Below, one piece after another: positions 11,405 to 21,699 of a DNA stretch of 64,000 bases. Origin of the DNA: Locusta migratoria (taxonomy: Eukaryota; Arthropoda; Insecta; Orthoptera; Acrididae); NCBI GenBank assembly GCA_026315105.1, contig CM048750.1, positions 261,755,151-261,819,150 on the forward strand, read 5' to 3'. Numbering within the stretch: the first letter of the stretch is position 1; each line of letters begins with the position of its first letter. The translations under genes and the position numbers were made by a program. Under the pieces are notes generated by a model, which saw only the letters and a list, made by a program, of their open reading frames with translations, was not told the DNA's origin and did not search any database.

Positions 11405-11977
11405 CCGTCCCAAATCGGCGGCATGCGCACAGTCGAGGGAAACACAGTCACTTGTGAATTAGCGGTCTAACGTAACGGTGTCACTTCGTTCCTCCACGGC
11501 AGACCGTCAATGCACAGTATTGCTGTTCGTTTTTGGAGCATCACCTGCGTTCAGCTTTGCGAAAGAAGCGGCAAAACTTTCTGTACAACCCACCCATAAT
11601 TTTCCACGACAATGCGCGGGCGCATACAGTGCGAGCTGCGGCTGCTCTGTTCGGTCGGTGGGACTGGGACTGTATCATCCACCATGCTCCCTGGACTTAA
11701 GTCCTTGTGACTTTGACTTGATTCCGAAGATAAAGGAACCACTTCGTGGCATTCGCTTCAGAACTGTTCCAGAGATTCGACAGGCAGTAGACCGTTCCAT
11801 TCGCACCATCAACAGAACAGGCTCTGCTAATGGTATACGACGCCTTCCACATGGCTGGCAACGGGTTCTACACAACATTGGTGACTACTTTGAAGGACAG
11901 TAAGAAGTTCAAACATGTAACGATTTTGTATCGGTTGTGAATAAAAAGTTGCTAGTATTTAAGTTCCAATCCACGTA
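11405..11977 (+). mobile_element. mariner element, C-terminal fragment
   Basis: The open frame 11478-11903 contains the end of a mariner transposase, including SLDLSPCDFDLIPKI (third catalytic region) and the helical tail TVPEIRQAVDRSIRTINR ... GDYFEGQ. After the stop, the 3' UTR runs to a mariner-like terminal sequence (AAAAAGTTGC ... TTTAAGTTCCAA). The N-terminus and first catalytic Asp are missing or off-frame. A second piece of the same C-terminus is at 59023-59092. The next transposon is inserted exactly at its 3' edge. Confidence 0.82.
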
Positions 11978-13231
11978 TTGGGTGATCAAAAAGTCAGTAT
12001 AAATTTGAAAACTTAATAAATCACGGAATAATCTAGATAGAGACGTAAAAATTGACACAAATGCTTAGAACGACATGAGGTTATGAGGCTTTACTAAATA
12101 AAAAAAAAAAAAAAAATCAAGTACTGTCCCGCAGATAGCATCTGATCAGAAGAGCAATAATTAGCATAACAAATGAAGATGATATTCTATGCAGGAAATG
12201 CTCAATATGTTCACTATCATTCCTCAACAATAGTTTTAGTCGAGGATAATGTTGTGAACGGCTCTGTAAAGCATGTCCGGAATTGTGCTGAGGCATTGGC
12301 GTCGGATCTTCTCTCTCAGCATCGTTAGAGATGTCGGTCGATCACGATACACTTGCGACTTCAGGTAACTTCAGGTAACCCCAAAGCCAATAATTGCACG
12401 GACTGATGTATGGGGACCTGGGAGTTTCCATGACAGTTCTAGGATTTTCGGTAGCCCAAATTCTGCAGTTGTGGGCGTTGACAGACCCTCGGAGCGTGAA
12501 ATGAGCTTCGTCGGTCCACAAGACGTTACTCAACCAATCGTCATCTTCCGCCATCTCTTGAAACGCCCACACCGCAAATGTCCTCCGTTTCTCTAAATCG
12601 CCAGGTAACATGATGCCGATGGATTTTGTACGGATAGCATCGGAGGGTACGCCCAAGTGCCAACCAAACAGTAGTGTATGGAATGCCGTTGCGACGTGCG
12701 ACTGCACGAGCGCTGAGTTCCTCGTGCATAGACGAACCCACTACAGTCTCCATTTCTTCCTTTACTGTCTCAGCAGCACTCTCGGTCGGCCACTACAGGG
12801 TCTATCGCTTAAACAATCCGTGCCTTCGAACTTCGAAATCATTCTCGCCACAGTTGCATTTGTCAACGGACCTTTACCCGTTCGAATCCCCTTCCTATGG
12901 CGATAGGATCGTAACGCTGAACGAGCACGTTCCCCATTCTGATAATAGAGCTTCACTAAAAGCGCCTTTTCAGGTAACGTCAACATGCTGCGACTGCTGG
13001 TGCATCTGAATCTCTCTCTCATTACAGCTCCTTTTATACACGATTTTCATGCGCAGTCACTGACGTTTTGCAGTCCAGCGCCATCTCCCGGACATTTTTT
13101 GAACTTTTTTAATTTTTTATTATTTATTTATATCTCATTCAAACCATGTGTGTGTTTTTTACCTCTCTATCTACATTATTCCGTAATTTATTAAGTTTTC
13201 AAATTTATATTGACTTTTTGATCCCCTGGTA
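11976..13231 (-). mobile_element. DDE (IS630/Tc1-mariner) transposon, internally deleted
   Basis: The element runs 11978-13229, flanked by TA (11976-11977 and 13230-13231). Its ends are inverted repeats of more than 50 bp sharing GATCAAAAAGTCA and TATAAATTTGAAAACTTAAT. The transposase lies on the minus strand (separate entry). At 1.25 kb it is shorter than an intact element because part of the catalytic core is gone. Confidence 0.88.
12342..13022 (-). pseudogene. DDE transposase, core deleted
   Basis: Read on the minus strand, the frame starting near 13022 gives the helix-turn-helix (TLPEKALLVKLYYQNGE ... FEGTDCLSDRPCSGRPR). A frame change follows, then 12707-12342 gives WLSNVLWTDEAHF (first Asp) and IWATENP. 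The text then jumps straight to SPCNYWLWGYLK, the third catalytic region. The segment with the second Asp is missing, so this is an internal-deletion derivative that could move only if a sister element supplied transposase. A related deleted element with different ends is at 48605-49530. Confidence 0.82.
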
Positions 13232-13442
13232 CTATGTTATCTGTACGAATCCGGTGCGAGTACTAAAGGACAGACATTGATGGTGGTATGTGACAACGAT
13301 ATCTGTCATTGGACCGACGTTGATACCATTATCGGTGTATGTACTATCCATCAGGTGGCACTTGTTGCCATCGGATAACAGAGTGTACAGATTTTATTGT
13401 TAGCCCCACGCTGGCAAGCCCTGACGCTGTCGAGCGACGCAC

Positions 13443-13730
13443 CTGGCTGTCCTCGTCGCAGTAGATGCCGTCGAAGGCGAACATCTTGGGCGCTGCGACG
13501 CCGGGCCGTCGGTCGTCTGGCGGCGCCTGGCCCGCCCCCGCGCCGCCCCCGCCGCCCCCGGCGATGGCCGCCCCCGGGTTGTGCAGCGCCACCTGCTTCT
13601 TGCGCCGGTCCACCGCCAGGATGGACGGCGACGCCTCCTGCCCGCCGCCGCCCCCGCCTTCGCCGCCTCCACCCACGCCGGGCTCCGCCGCGTCCACCGT
13701 CGCTCCGCGCACGCGCAGCAGAACCTTCAC
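13443..13730 (-). CDS. Kif26: KIF26-like kinesin, first motor-domain exon
   Basis: This 288-bp exon (96 codons, phase 0 at both ends) has acceptor GTGTCTCAG and donor CAG|GTGCGT on the minus strand. It opens with VKVLLRV, the first beta strand of the kinesin motor. It continues with SILAVDRRKKQVALHNPG and ends PKMFAFDGIYCDEDSQ, the KIF26-type equivalent of the usual FxFDxVF strand. Between these lie glycine-rich inserts unlike classical kinesins, in which most codons are GC-rich. It joins the 41523-41760 exon as GK|VKV and the 4451-4544 exon as DSQ|SEV, both in frame. KIF26 proteins act on microtubules in neuronal and cell migration rather than as processive motors; that role is inferred from the family. 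Confidence 0.88.
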
Positions 13731-13833
13731 CTGAGACACGCAACAGGGACACACACCACAGTTATACCAGTTATTTATTTAGCTCAAGGTACAAGCCAAC
13801 AGCGAAGATGAACTTGCTGAGCTACTAACAAGA

Positions 13834-14024
13834 ATAAAAGACATAGAGTCTATGGGACTTAACTACGGGGTCATCAGTCCCTAAACTTACAAACTACTTA
13901 CAACTAAGGACGGCACAAATATCCATGCCCGAGTGGGGATTCTAACCCCCGACCGTAGTGGCCGTGCAGACCGAGACTGGAGTGCCTCAGTCCCCTCGGC
14001 CACCGCGGCCAGCATAAAACACAT
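13834..14024 (-). mobile_element. SINE family A, slightly 3'-truncated
   Basis: Body 13845-14013 on the minus strand. The imperfect direct repeats ATAAAAGACAT (13834-13844) and ATAAAACACAT (14014-14024) flank it. The B box carries one change (GGGTTAGAATCC). Confidence 0.88.
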
Positions 14025-14039
14025 TAGTCTAGCATATGG

Positions 14040-14742
14040 ACTAGAGTACTAGACATTAACTTCAGTAAGTCCAAACTCATGTTAACTGATCGAGAAGAAC
14101 AGATCTAGCTCACAGGTCAATTAAAGGTACTGGAAGTAGTGCAGTCCTTCATCTATCTTGGGTCAACCATCTGCAGCACGGGTGGTTGTGAAGAGGAGGT
14201 AAGACGACGGATTACGGTAGGACGAGTGGCCATGAAGAAGCTTACGAAGATCTGGCAAAGCAGAGCAATAACAAATAGCACAAATTTCCGGCTAGTTGAA
14301 AAACTCACGTTTTCTGTCTTTTTTTATGGTTGTGAGGCCAGAGACAAACAGCGCATTGATGCGTTTGAGCTTTGGTGCTGGCGTAGGATGATACGCATAA
14401 AATGGACCGAAAGAAGAACAGATGTGTCCATTATTGAACAACTCAATATCTCCAGACGCCTTTCTTCTCGAGTCGATGAAAAAATTCTCCAGTTCTTTGG
14501 CCATATGGTGAGAAGCGACGGAGAAAATCTAGAAAAAATAATTTTAGAAGGAAAGATCGAGGGCACAAGACCAAGAGGAAGAGCAGCGAGCAGATGGATT
14601 GATCAAATGTAGATCATCTCCGGTCTACCTCTTCAGCAGGCATTCAAAGAAGCTGACAACCGTCTGGGATGGAGACACTTGGTTCATGGGGTCACGACAT
14701 TGAGCAATGAGCACAACGACTTATGATGATGATGATGATGAA
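14040..14742 (+). mobile_element. LINE fragment (C-terminal end of ORF2)
   Basis: The frame 14139-14612 encodes the carboxyl end of a non-LTR retrotransposon polyprotein: FIYLGSTICSTGGCEEEVRRR ends the RT thumb, then FFYGCEA, ELWCWRRMIRIKW and HMVRSDGENLEK form the conserved downstream domain. A (GAT)n tail at 14725-14742 marks the 3' end. The text resembles RTE-like elements but differs from the RTE at 52 kb. It is 5'-truncated. Confidence 0.78.
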
Positions 14743-14998
14743 GGTACAAGTTAAAGTCGGCCACACAGTCTCAAGCGGAAAGTCCAACATATAGCACCAA
14801 CGAATATGCATATCTTTTCTAATATATAAAACAGACTGAGCGTATGTTTGTGTGTACATGTTCCATACAAATCTACAGTTTTGATTCAATCTTTTTCAAA
14901 TTTTGTACACGTAAGGCTTCAATCCATGGGGACTGTCGCTGGAAGTATAAGAATCACGTGCAAGACATAGTTCACGAGATATGACGTCATAAACAATG

Positions 14999-17900
14999 AG
15001 ATGCGCGACAACAACCGGAACGGACTTCTGAGAAAATGAAGACCAATAAGACCCCACCCAAACGGTCTTTTCCAAGGACACTTGTGACGATATCGATAAA
15101 CATTGAAGGAATATCGAGAGATAAAGAAGTTTTATTATCTGACTTGTGTAAAGAATACCAATGTGACTTCCTCCTGATTCAAGAAACTCATCGGGGCATT
15201 ACAAAACCTTCGCCCAAAATAGACGGAATGAAAAAGATCCTGGAGAGACCACATGAACAGTACGGTAGTGCCATTTTCGCGAGGCTAGGAATTTACGTCA
15301 CATCTGCATCACTGACTGACAGGGATGACGCTGAAATAGTAACTGTTCGAACTCAGCAATATAGCGTTACCTCTGTCTACAAGCCTCCAGGCTCTACTTT
15401 TGTCTTCACTGAGCCTGCTAACTTCAGTTATCAAGACATTAATTTTATATTGGGCGATTTCAACTGCCAGAGCACTGCATGGGGTTATAAAGAAACCAAC
15501 AGCAGTGGAGTGGAACTAGAGAAATGGGCTGAGGTACACGACCTACTACTCATACACGACCCAAAACTGCCAAGCTCCTTTAACAGTGGCAGATGGAAGA
15601 AAGGATACAATCCTGATAACATCTTTGTCAGCAAAAAACTCGCAGCTCAGTCTGAACAATTGATTGGGGAGCCAATTCCCCATACGCAACATCGGCCCAT
15701 AATTTGCACGGTCAGCGCAGTTGTTAAGCCTGAACAAGTTCCCTTCAAAAGAAGATTTAACTTTAAAAAGGCTAACTGGAAGAAATTCAGAGAGATTATT
15801 GATTTAGAAGTAACAAAAATCCCTCCACAACCTGAGATGTATGACTCTTTTGTCAGTCTAGTTCAGAATGTGTCTAGGAAGACAATACCGCGAGGATGCA
15901 GAACACAGTATATCGCCGGACTCTCTGAGGATGCAAAGCCATTACTGGAAAGATACCAGAAGCTCTTCGATAATGACCCATTTGATGATGAGACTCTTTT
16001 AGCAGGCAATGAACTCGTGTCAGTCATTGCAGAGAACCGCAAAGCCAAATGGCGTGACCTTGTCGAGAACCTGGACATGAAAGTAAACAGTAGGAGGGCT
16101 TGGAAACTGCTAAAGAACCTCAACGGTGACGCCACAAAATCAAATGATAAATTTACTAACGTCACTGCAGACCAAGTCGCCACCACACTCCTCCTGAATG
16201 GCAAAAACCGCAGCAGAAAATACCACGAACCGTTAACGCGTGTTCTGGCAGAGGAAAACCATCACCTCAAGGCACCATTCACAATGTCAGAACTTACAGC
16301 AGCTATTTCCAGCTTGAAGACTAACAGAGCTCCTGGTATCGATGAACTGAGAGTCGAGCAAATTAAAAACCTCGGCAGTAATACCCTACAGTGGCTGTTA
16401 GATCTGATGAATGCGTGCGCAGAAAGGCTTCACATCCCAAAGATGTGGAGGAAAGCCCGCGTGGTTGCTCTTCTGAAACCGGGAAAGGACCCTAATGATC
16501 CAAAAAAACTTCCGTCCTGTATCTCTTTTGTGCCACTGCTTTAAGATCTTGGAACGCCTGACGTTAAGCCGCATAGAAAACGTGTTAGAACAACAGATCA
16601 TCCCACAGCAGGCAGGTTTCCGACAAGGCAAATCATGCTGCGGTCAAGTCCTGAACTTGACCCAACATATCGAAGATGGTTTTGAGAGAAAAGAGATCAC
16701 GGGAGTGGCATTCATAGACCTTACAGCTGCATATGATACTGTAAACCATCGGAGGCTCCTCAGGAAAGTATATGATGTAACAAAGACTTTCCTGCAAAAT
16801 AGGAGATTTTTTGTCTGTCTCCAGGGTAAGAAGAGCAGGTGGAGAAATCAGAGGAACGGCCTGCCTCAGGGAAGCGTCCTCGCTCCAGCTCTCTATAATA
16901 TATACACAAATGACCAACTAGTGCCAAACACCACGCGCCAATTTATGTATGCCGATGACACTGCAGTTGCAGCACAAGGTACGAATTTTCTGGATGTAGA
17001 GAAGAAATTATCCAGTACCTTGGAATCCCTCTCCCAGTATTATGAGGCAAACCACCTACGGCCGAACCCTTCCAAGACGCAGGTCTGTGCTTTCCATTTA
17101 AAGAACGCGGAGGCAAATAGGGAATTGAATGTTACATGGAGAGGTGAACGACTCGCGCATTGTCCGACGCCCAAATATCTCGGTGTCATACTAGACCGCA
17201 CACTGACCTATAAACATCATTGCAATGCCACAAGGGAGAAAGTCTCAGCGAGAAACAACATCATCAGGAAATTAACTAACGGATCCTGGGCTGCAAACCC
17301 AAAAGTCCTGAGAGCCTCAGCCCTTGCGCTTAGTGTGTCAGCTGCGGAATACGCCGCTCCAGTATGGAGTTCGTCAACACACGCGAGAAAAGTTGACATC
17401 GCGGTGAATGAAATGGCACGGATTGTGACTGCGTGTCTGAACCCAACACCAGTACACAAGATGTACTTAATTATGGGGATCGCACCGCCCAACATACGAC
17501 GTGACATTGCTGCCAAAGCTGAAAAAACGAAGCAAGAAAAGGACATGCGTCACCCTCTATATGGACACCAGCCTGCTGACCGACGGCTTCGTTCGAGGAA
17601 GAGCTTCCTGTCATGTACCCGAGCCCTGGAAGGGTCGGCCGCTGAAAACCGTATTGCAAGGTGGGAAATGGATTTGAGAAGCCCCCGTGAAGCAGCAAAA
17701 GAACTGGCACCTGGTGGAGACCTTCCATACACAGTCTGGAGAACCCTGAACCGTATGAGGGTAGAAGTGCCAAAGTGCAAGACAAACATGCAGCGATGGG
17801 GCTTCCTAAAAGATAATGAGAACACTCTGTGTCTTTGTGGTGCTGTACAGGATTCTCAACACCTGCTTATCTGTCAATATTTAGAAAAGCCCTGTACAAT

Positions 17901-17999
17901 GGAAGACTTATGGGAGGCTAACGACAAAGCCATATTGGCTGCTAATTTTTGGAAGTTAGAAGTCTAGTTCCGGACACGGAAAGTAAGTAAGATGCGCGA
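14999..17999 (+). mobile_element. Jockey-clade LINE, ORF2 nearly intact
   Basis: The inserted element is 15009-17989, flanked by the 10-bp duplication AGATGCGCGA (14999-15008 and 17990-17999). The 5' end lies only 27 bases before the ORF2 start codon, so ORF1 is absent. The 3' end is AAGTAAGTA rather than a long poly(A). It is inserted in the Helitron in the sense orientation and is antisense to the host kinesin gene. Confidence 0.9.
15036..17967 (+). pseudogene. Jockey ORF2 (endonuclease-RT) with one frameshift
   Basis: ATG 15036 opens an APE endonuclease (INIEGISRDK, LIQETHRG, FILGDFNCQSTAWG, TQHRPIICT) followed by the reverse transcriptase start (APGIDELRVEQIKNL, LKPGKDPNDP). At 16501-16507 a run of seven A has one extra base; the frame shifts and stops at 16544. 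The other frame continues at once with NFRPVSLLCHCFKILERL, FIDLTAAYDTV (first RT Asp), GLPQGSVLAPALYN and FMYADDTAVAAQ (YADD), and ends with a CLCG ... HLLIC knuckle at 17967. Without that single A the protein would be about 976 residues, normal for Jockey ORF2. No other stop is seen, so this is a young copy. Confidence 0.9.
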
Positions 18000-18458
18000 A
18001 AAACTGTTGCATTTAGCGACAATGCTGCTCATTTTCTCCTAAACCACTGGATCGATTTCAAGCAAATCTGGTACACACATTCCTTATAGTCAAGTACCAA
18101 TTTCTGCAGGGTTAAGAATCACGTACAACACATGGTTCAGAAAATAAGACGTCTTAAACAATAGAAATCGCAAAAAACTGCCATATAATGCGGCGAGATT
18201 TTTAAATACGCTATATGAGTATGAGAGTACTTAGCGACTTGCAACAAACTTTAAAGATAATTTTAAACCCTTATTATATTTTTTCTCTCTGACAACCACA
18301 GTAAAATGATGAAAGGAAAAAGGTTTCGCGCTTATTACTTTTCCGCTGTTCATGCACTAAATCTACGGCATTCGGTATGACGTTACAATTTATAATTTCT
18401 ACACTACAAACTATAGCCGCAGGAAATTTTACAGACAGTATACACACATATAGCTGAA
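18000..18458. other. Right half of the interrupted Helitron
   Basis: This continues the Helitron body after the LINE. It repeats the motif GATTTCAAGCAAATCTGGTA, which is also seen in the Helitron piece at 43.3 kb, and carries no coding sequence. Confidence 0.6.
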
Positions 18459-18681
18459 TGTACCTTTGAAGCCGGCCGCGGTGGCCGAGGGGACTGAGGC
18501 GCTCCAGTCACGGTCTGTACGGCCACTACGGTCGGGGGTTCGAATCCCCACTCGGGCATGGATATTTGTGCCGTCCTTAGAATTAGTTAGTTCATAAGTA
18601 GTTTGTAAGTTTAGGGACTGATGACCCCGTAGTTAAGTCCAAGCTAGACAAACATTTGAAACATTTTTTTGTACCTTCGAA
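18459..18681 (+). mobile_element. SINE family A with 12-bp TSD
   Basis: Body 18471-18669. TGTACCTTTGAA (18459-18470) and TGTACCTTCGAA (18670-18681) differ at one base, so the copy has aged slightly. It lies inside the Helitron. Confidence 0.92.
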
Positions 18682-19159
18682 AATATAGCACGGCACATAA
18701 GCAGTAACGTTCATGGAAAACCGCCGCATCACGCACCAAGTTCTAATCATTACATCTTTACTACTAATTGTATTAGCAACAGATTTTACAGGCATGCAGC
18801 ACTAATACAAATGAATATATACCTGAAAATTATACAATTGTGCAACGTATAACTCAATAAATATGAGATTCTACGAATTTCATATGTCATTTGTATTTCG
18901 ATTACTATCTCTTTTTTGTTTGGATACTGTACGTATAATTTTGTACATTATGCAAGACAACCTTATTTCTTATATATTCTCCGATAAATATAATATGTTT
19001 TTAAGGAAAGAAAAGAGATGGACAGAGAGGAAGGGATACGAGAAGTACTAACTGAACGCAGGAATAAATAAATCCCTGGGCAACGCCGGGTTTTCAGCCA
19101 GTACTATGAATCGCCTATGCAACTGAAATTTTTTTTCTTTTTTCTTTTTTGCACCCCCA

Positions 19160-19188
19160 TTTCGTCTTTATTTGCAGGGCATCTTCAG
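19160..19188 (-). other. CTGANGA/GAAA motif, decayed stem
   Basis: The minus strand reads CTGAAGAT, a poorly paired 17-base arm, then GAAA. It matches the motif family at 27.4, 33.2 and 38.9 kb, but its hairpin has decayed. Confidence 0.5.
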
Positions 19189-19189
19189 T

Positions 19190-20160
19190 TGTCTGGGACG
19201 TCAGCTTCCCCCTTCCCCCACTACCGCAGCTCCGAGCTCATGTGCGCTCCGGCTCGCCGACCATCCTGTTGGAACACTCGTATAGGTTACGGTGACATTC
19301 GCATAGTCCACGTCTTCTGAGATATTCCCTGCATTATGGCAAATGCGCAGATACACACTCCGTGTATGCTTTAGTCACAATTCACTTGTGACTTGTGTCT
19401 GGATACTTTTGTCCGCTTCTGTAGTTAAGGGAAACAGTTTATTTCAATCACCCTGTACATGTCCCGTTAATAATAACTTATAGTCTCTAGTTTTTCGAAG
19501 TCTTCTGTTTTTCTCTGTACATAAATGTATATATTAAGAATCAGCAAACCCTGTGGGTAAACGAGGAGGGGTGTGGTTGTAACCTGAAGGATGAATAATG
19601 GTCGTCTATATATCATGTAGCCAAACATAGCTTCAAGTCCGCATCAGGGGTGTAACGAAACGTGTTCCGCTGCTTTCTTAGCGCCAGAGGTCAGGAGTTA
19701 CGACCGTTCGGAGAACTGACTTTCACATGACGGCCGCGGCACTCGCTGTATTAACTAGACGCGAAGAACCTGTTCACGAACCCTGTCTCTAACCTGCGCA
19801 AAGGCGCTCGTGTTACAACTTGGAGCAGCTGACAGAAGAGAAACGAGTGGAGAGCGAGTACTGCAATACTTTAACTCTGCGGAGGACTTCGACAGGTCCC
19901 ACTTAGACAGGGCTGAAAGTTTACGGAGTGGCAGAGAGGGCCGCTCCGGAATTCGTCTTCCGGCAAATGAGTCTTATCTGAAGAGCGCACTTTTAGCGCG
20001 AAGCTGGAGTGGAGGCGACTAAACAGGTATAATCGATTGGTGAATAATTACAAGCTGTAATTAAAGCGACGAGACGAAACCCTAGATATTAAAACTGGTT
20101 ATCAGTTTACATTTTTATAAGATTACCTGACATAGTCTGGTCTGGAGGCGATCTAATTGT
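19190..20160. other. No recognisable feature
   Basis: Mixed sequence with an open frame of 70 codons (19810-20022) that matches nothing I recognise. No TIR, tRNA-like or splice-bounded exon was found. Confidence 0.45.
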
Positions 20161-20162
20161 TT

Positions 20163-20336
20163 TATAGTTTTCAAAATGTCAAGCCAAGATCGCACACTAA
20201 CAATTTATTAAATGACGACCGGTTTCGGTGCACTGTGTCACCATCATCTGGTCACATATGTTATAATCTGGTCATCTTGTTAAAAAATTGGGTATAAATT
20301 GTTAGTGTGCGATATGGCTTGTCATTTTGAAAACTA
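20163..20336. repeat. Palindrome with motif copy
   Basis: Arms of about 40 bp (20165-20205 and 20296-20334) are inverted copies sharing TTGTTAGTGTGCGAT. The minus strand at 20223-20250 carries CAGATGAT, then GGTG/CACC hairpin, then GAAA, a member of the CTGANGA family with one core change. Confidence 0.7.
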
Positions 20337-20510
20337 TATTATATTTTTATGTTGTAATTTTCAGTCTGTCTTCCATTTATACAAACAAAGTTGTAATCAA
20401 AGAGAAGTAAAACAGACACCTCCTTGGAAAAAATAAGGAAGGATTAAAACTTAAAATACTTTCATTTATGTTCCACAATATTTTTATTAATTTGTTCGTT
20501 ATGAACCGGC

Positions 20511-20535
20511 TTTCGGCTTTTTAGGTGATCATCAG
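20511..20535 (-). other. CTGANGA/GAAA motif, unpaired copy
   Basis: The minus strand reads CTGATGAT ... GCCGAAAGCCGG, followed by AATAAA 27 bases on. The intervening stem is not well paired, so the copy has probably decayed. Confidence 0.5.
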
Positions 20536-20814
20536 ATAACTTAATACTAAACAAATAGTCCACACAATAACAGTGACAATACAAGATTATGCAAAGATGG
20601 TCTTTCAAAGATATGCAGGAAATGCAAATGGAATTTACGAATGAGAGTTGTAAAATAAGTGAAAATGTCTGAGAAATCGAAAAAAAAAAAAAAAAATTGC
20701 CACCATCTGAAAGAAATTTCTCCAGTTTGCAAAAATGGTTTATTTACTTTTAAATAGTTATTATAGTCTTAAACGCTATTTCAACAAATGTCTGCACACT
20801 GGCCACGCTGATGC

Positions 20815-21260
20815 ATCAGGCAAGGAATATCACAATAAAGATTTCATGCTTGCCACAGTCATGGAAATAATAAAGCCAACATACAGGGACCTTGCAGATA
20901 AAAAAATTACTTAGCAAATGTGTACATGGCCGTACACAAAATCCTAACAAGAGTTTCAACAGCTGTGAGTGGCAACGAGTACCGAAAACAGTGTTCGTTG
21001 GACAGTACTCGAAATAGGTGTGATGGATGCTGTTGTCTGCTTCAGTTATGATGTAATTAGCAGGACAAAGAAATGGACAAATTAGGCATCCAACCAAGAA
21101 ATAATAGCTGCTCTGACTGCCATATATCGTCAGCGACTAGTTGAACTCGAAAGGGCTGCGTAAGCCACCACTAAAGAGCCCAGAGTAAGGAAAACACTCC
21201 TGAAAAAGTCTGCAGGGGATAAAGAAACAGCTGGCCAGCAAGATTATGCCACTGGTATGT
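20815..21260 (+). pseudogene. Fragment of a transposon-associated protein
   Basis: Frames read YHNKDFMLATVMEIIKPTYR and then CVHGRTQNPNKSFNS followed by WQRVPKTVFVGQ. A similar KxxHGxTQNxNExxN ... VPK block is widespread in uncharacterised, probably transposon-borne proteins of insects and cnidarians, as I recall it. Stops and frameshifts are frequent. I cannot assign the superfamily. Confidence 0.5.
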
Positions 21261-21690
21261 TCTGAGAGAGGCATACGGCCTGTCAAAAACACTGGGATCA
21301 CTCTTTTCTCATTTCCTCGAAACTACATTTTCAGAATTATAGGTGCATATTTCTTTATAATAGTTTTAGCTGTGTTCACCAGATTTCTCCTAATTGAATA
21401 GTGGGACAGTATCTTTTTATTATGCCTAATACATTGCAGAAATAATCTAAGTTTGTCATTTTGTATATAACTTTATCGGTAATTTTTAAACAAAACAGTA
21501 ATGAAGTATAATAAAGGTTTTTATATTTCCTCATATATACTCCAAACTACAAAACAAAAGGCGTAATGTGTACCTTCGAATGCTGACAGCAGCCGGTCAC
21601 AGTTTAAATGGTATTAGACTCTATAAATGGTTCCAGAATGCGAACGTGAGGTTAGGTTACTTCCTAAAAAATCCATATAATAGTTTTTTT
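21261..21690. other. No recognisable feature
   Basis: AT-rich, probably old repeat or intron. Nothing identifiable. Confidence 0.45.
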
Positions 21691-21699
21691 TCTCCATCT

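Larger units (their letters stand above)
14818..19101 (+). mobile_element. Non-autonomous Helitron interrupted by a LINE and a SINE
   Basis: The 5' end starts TCTAATATATAAAAC and the 3' end has the hairpin CTGGGCAACGCCGGG, followed after a few bases by CCAG and then T at 19102. Helitrons begin with TC, carry a GC-rich hairpin just before CTRR, and insert between A and T. Here the CTAG is mutated to CCAG. Removing the LINE (15009-17989) and SINE (18471-18669) leaves about 1.1 kb with no Rep/helicase. Further Helitron ends lie at 43248, 48480 and 59451. Confidence 0.72.

Noticed and set aside
13351..13828. Arg/Pro-rich open frames on both strands
   Set aside because: GC-rich shadows of the kinesin exon 13443-13730; no domain and no fitting splice sites.
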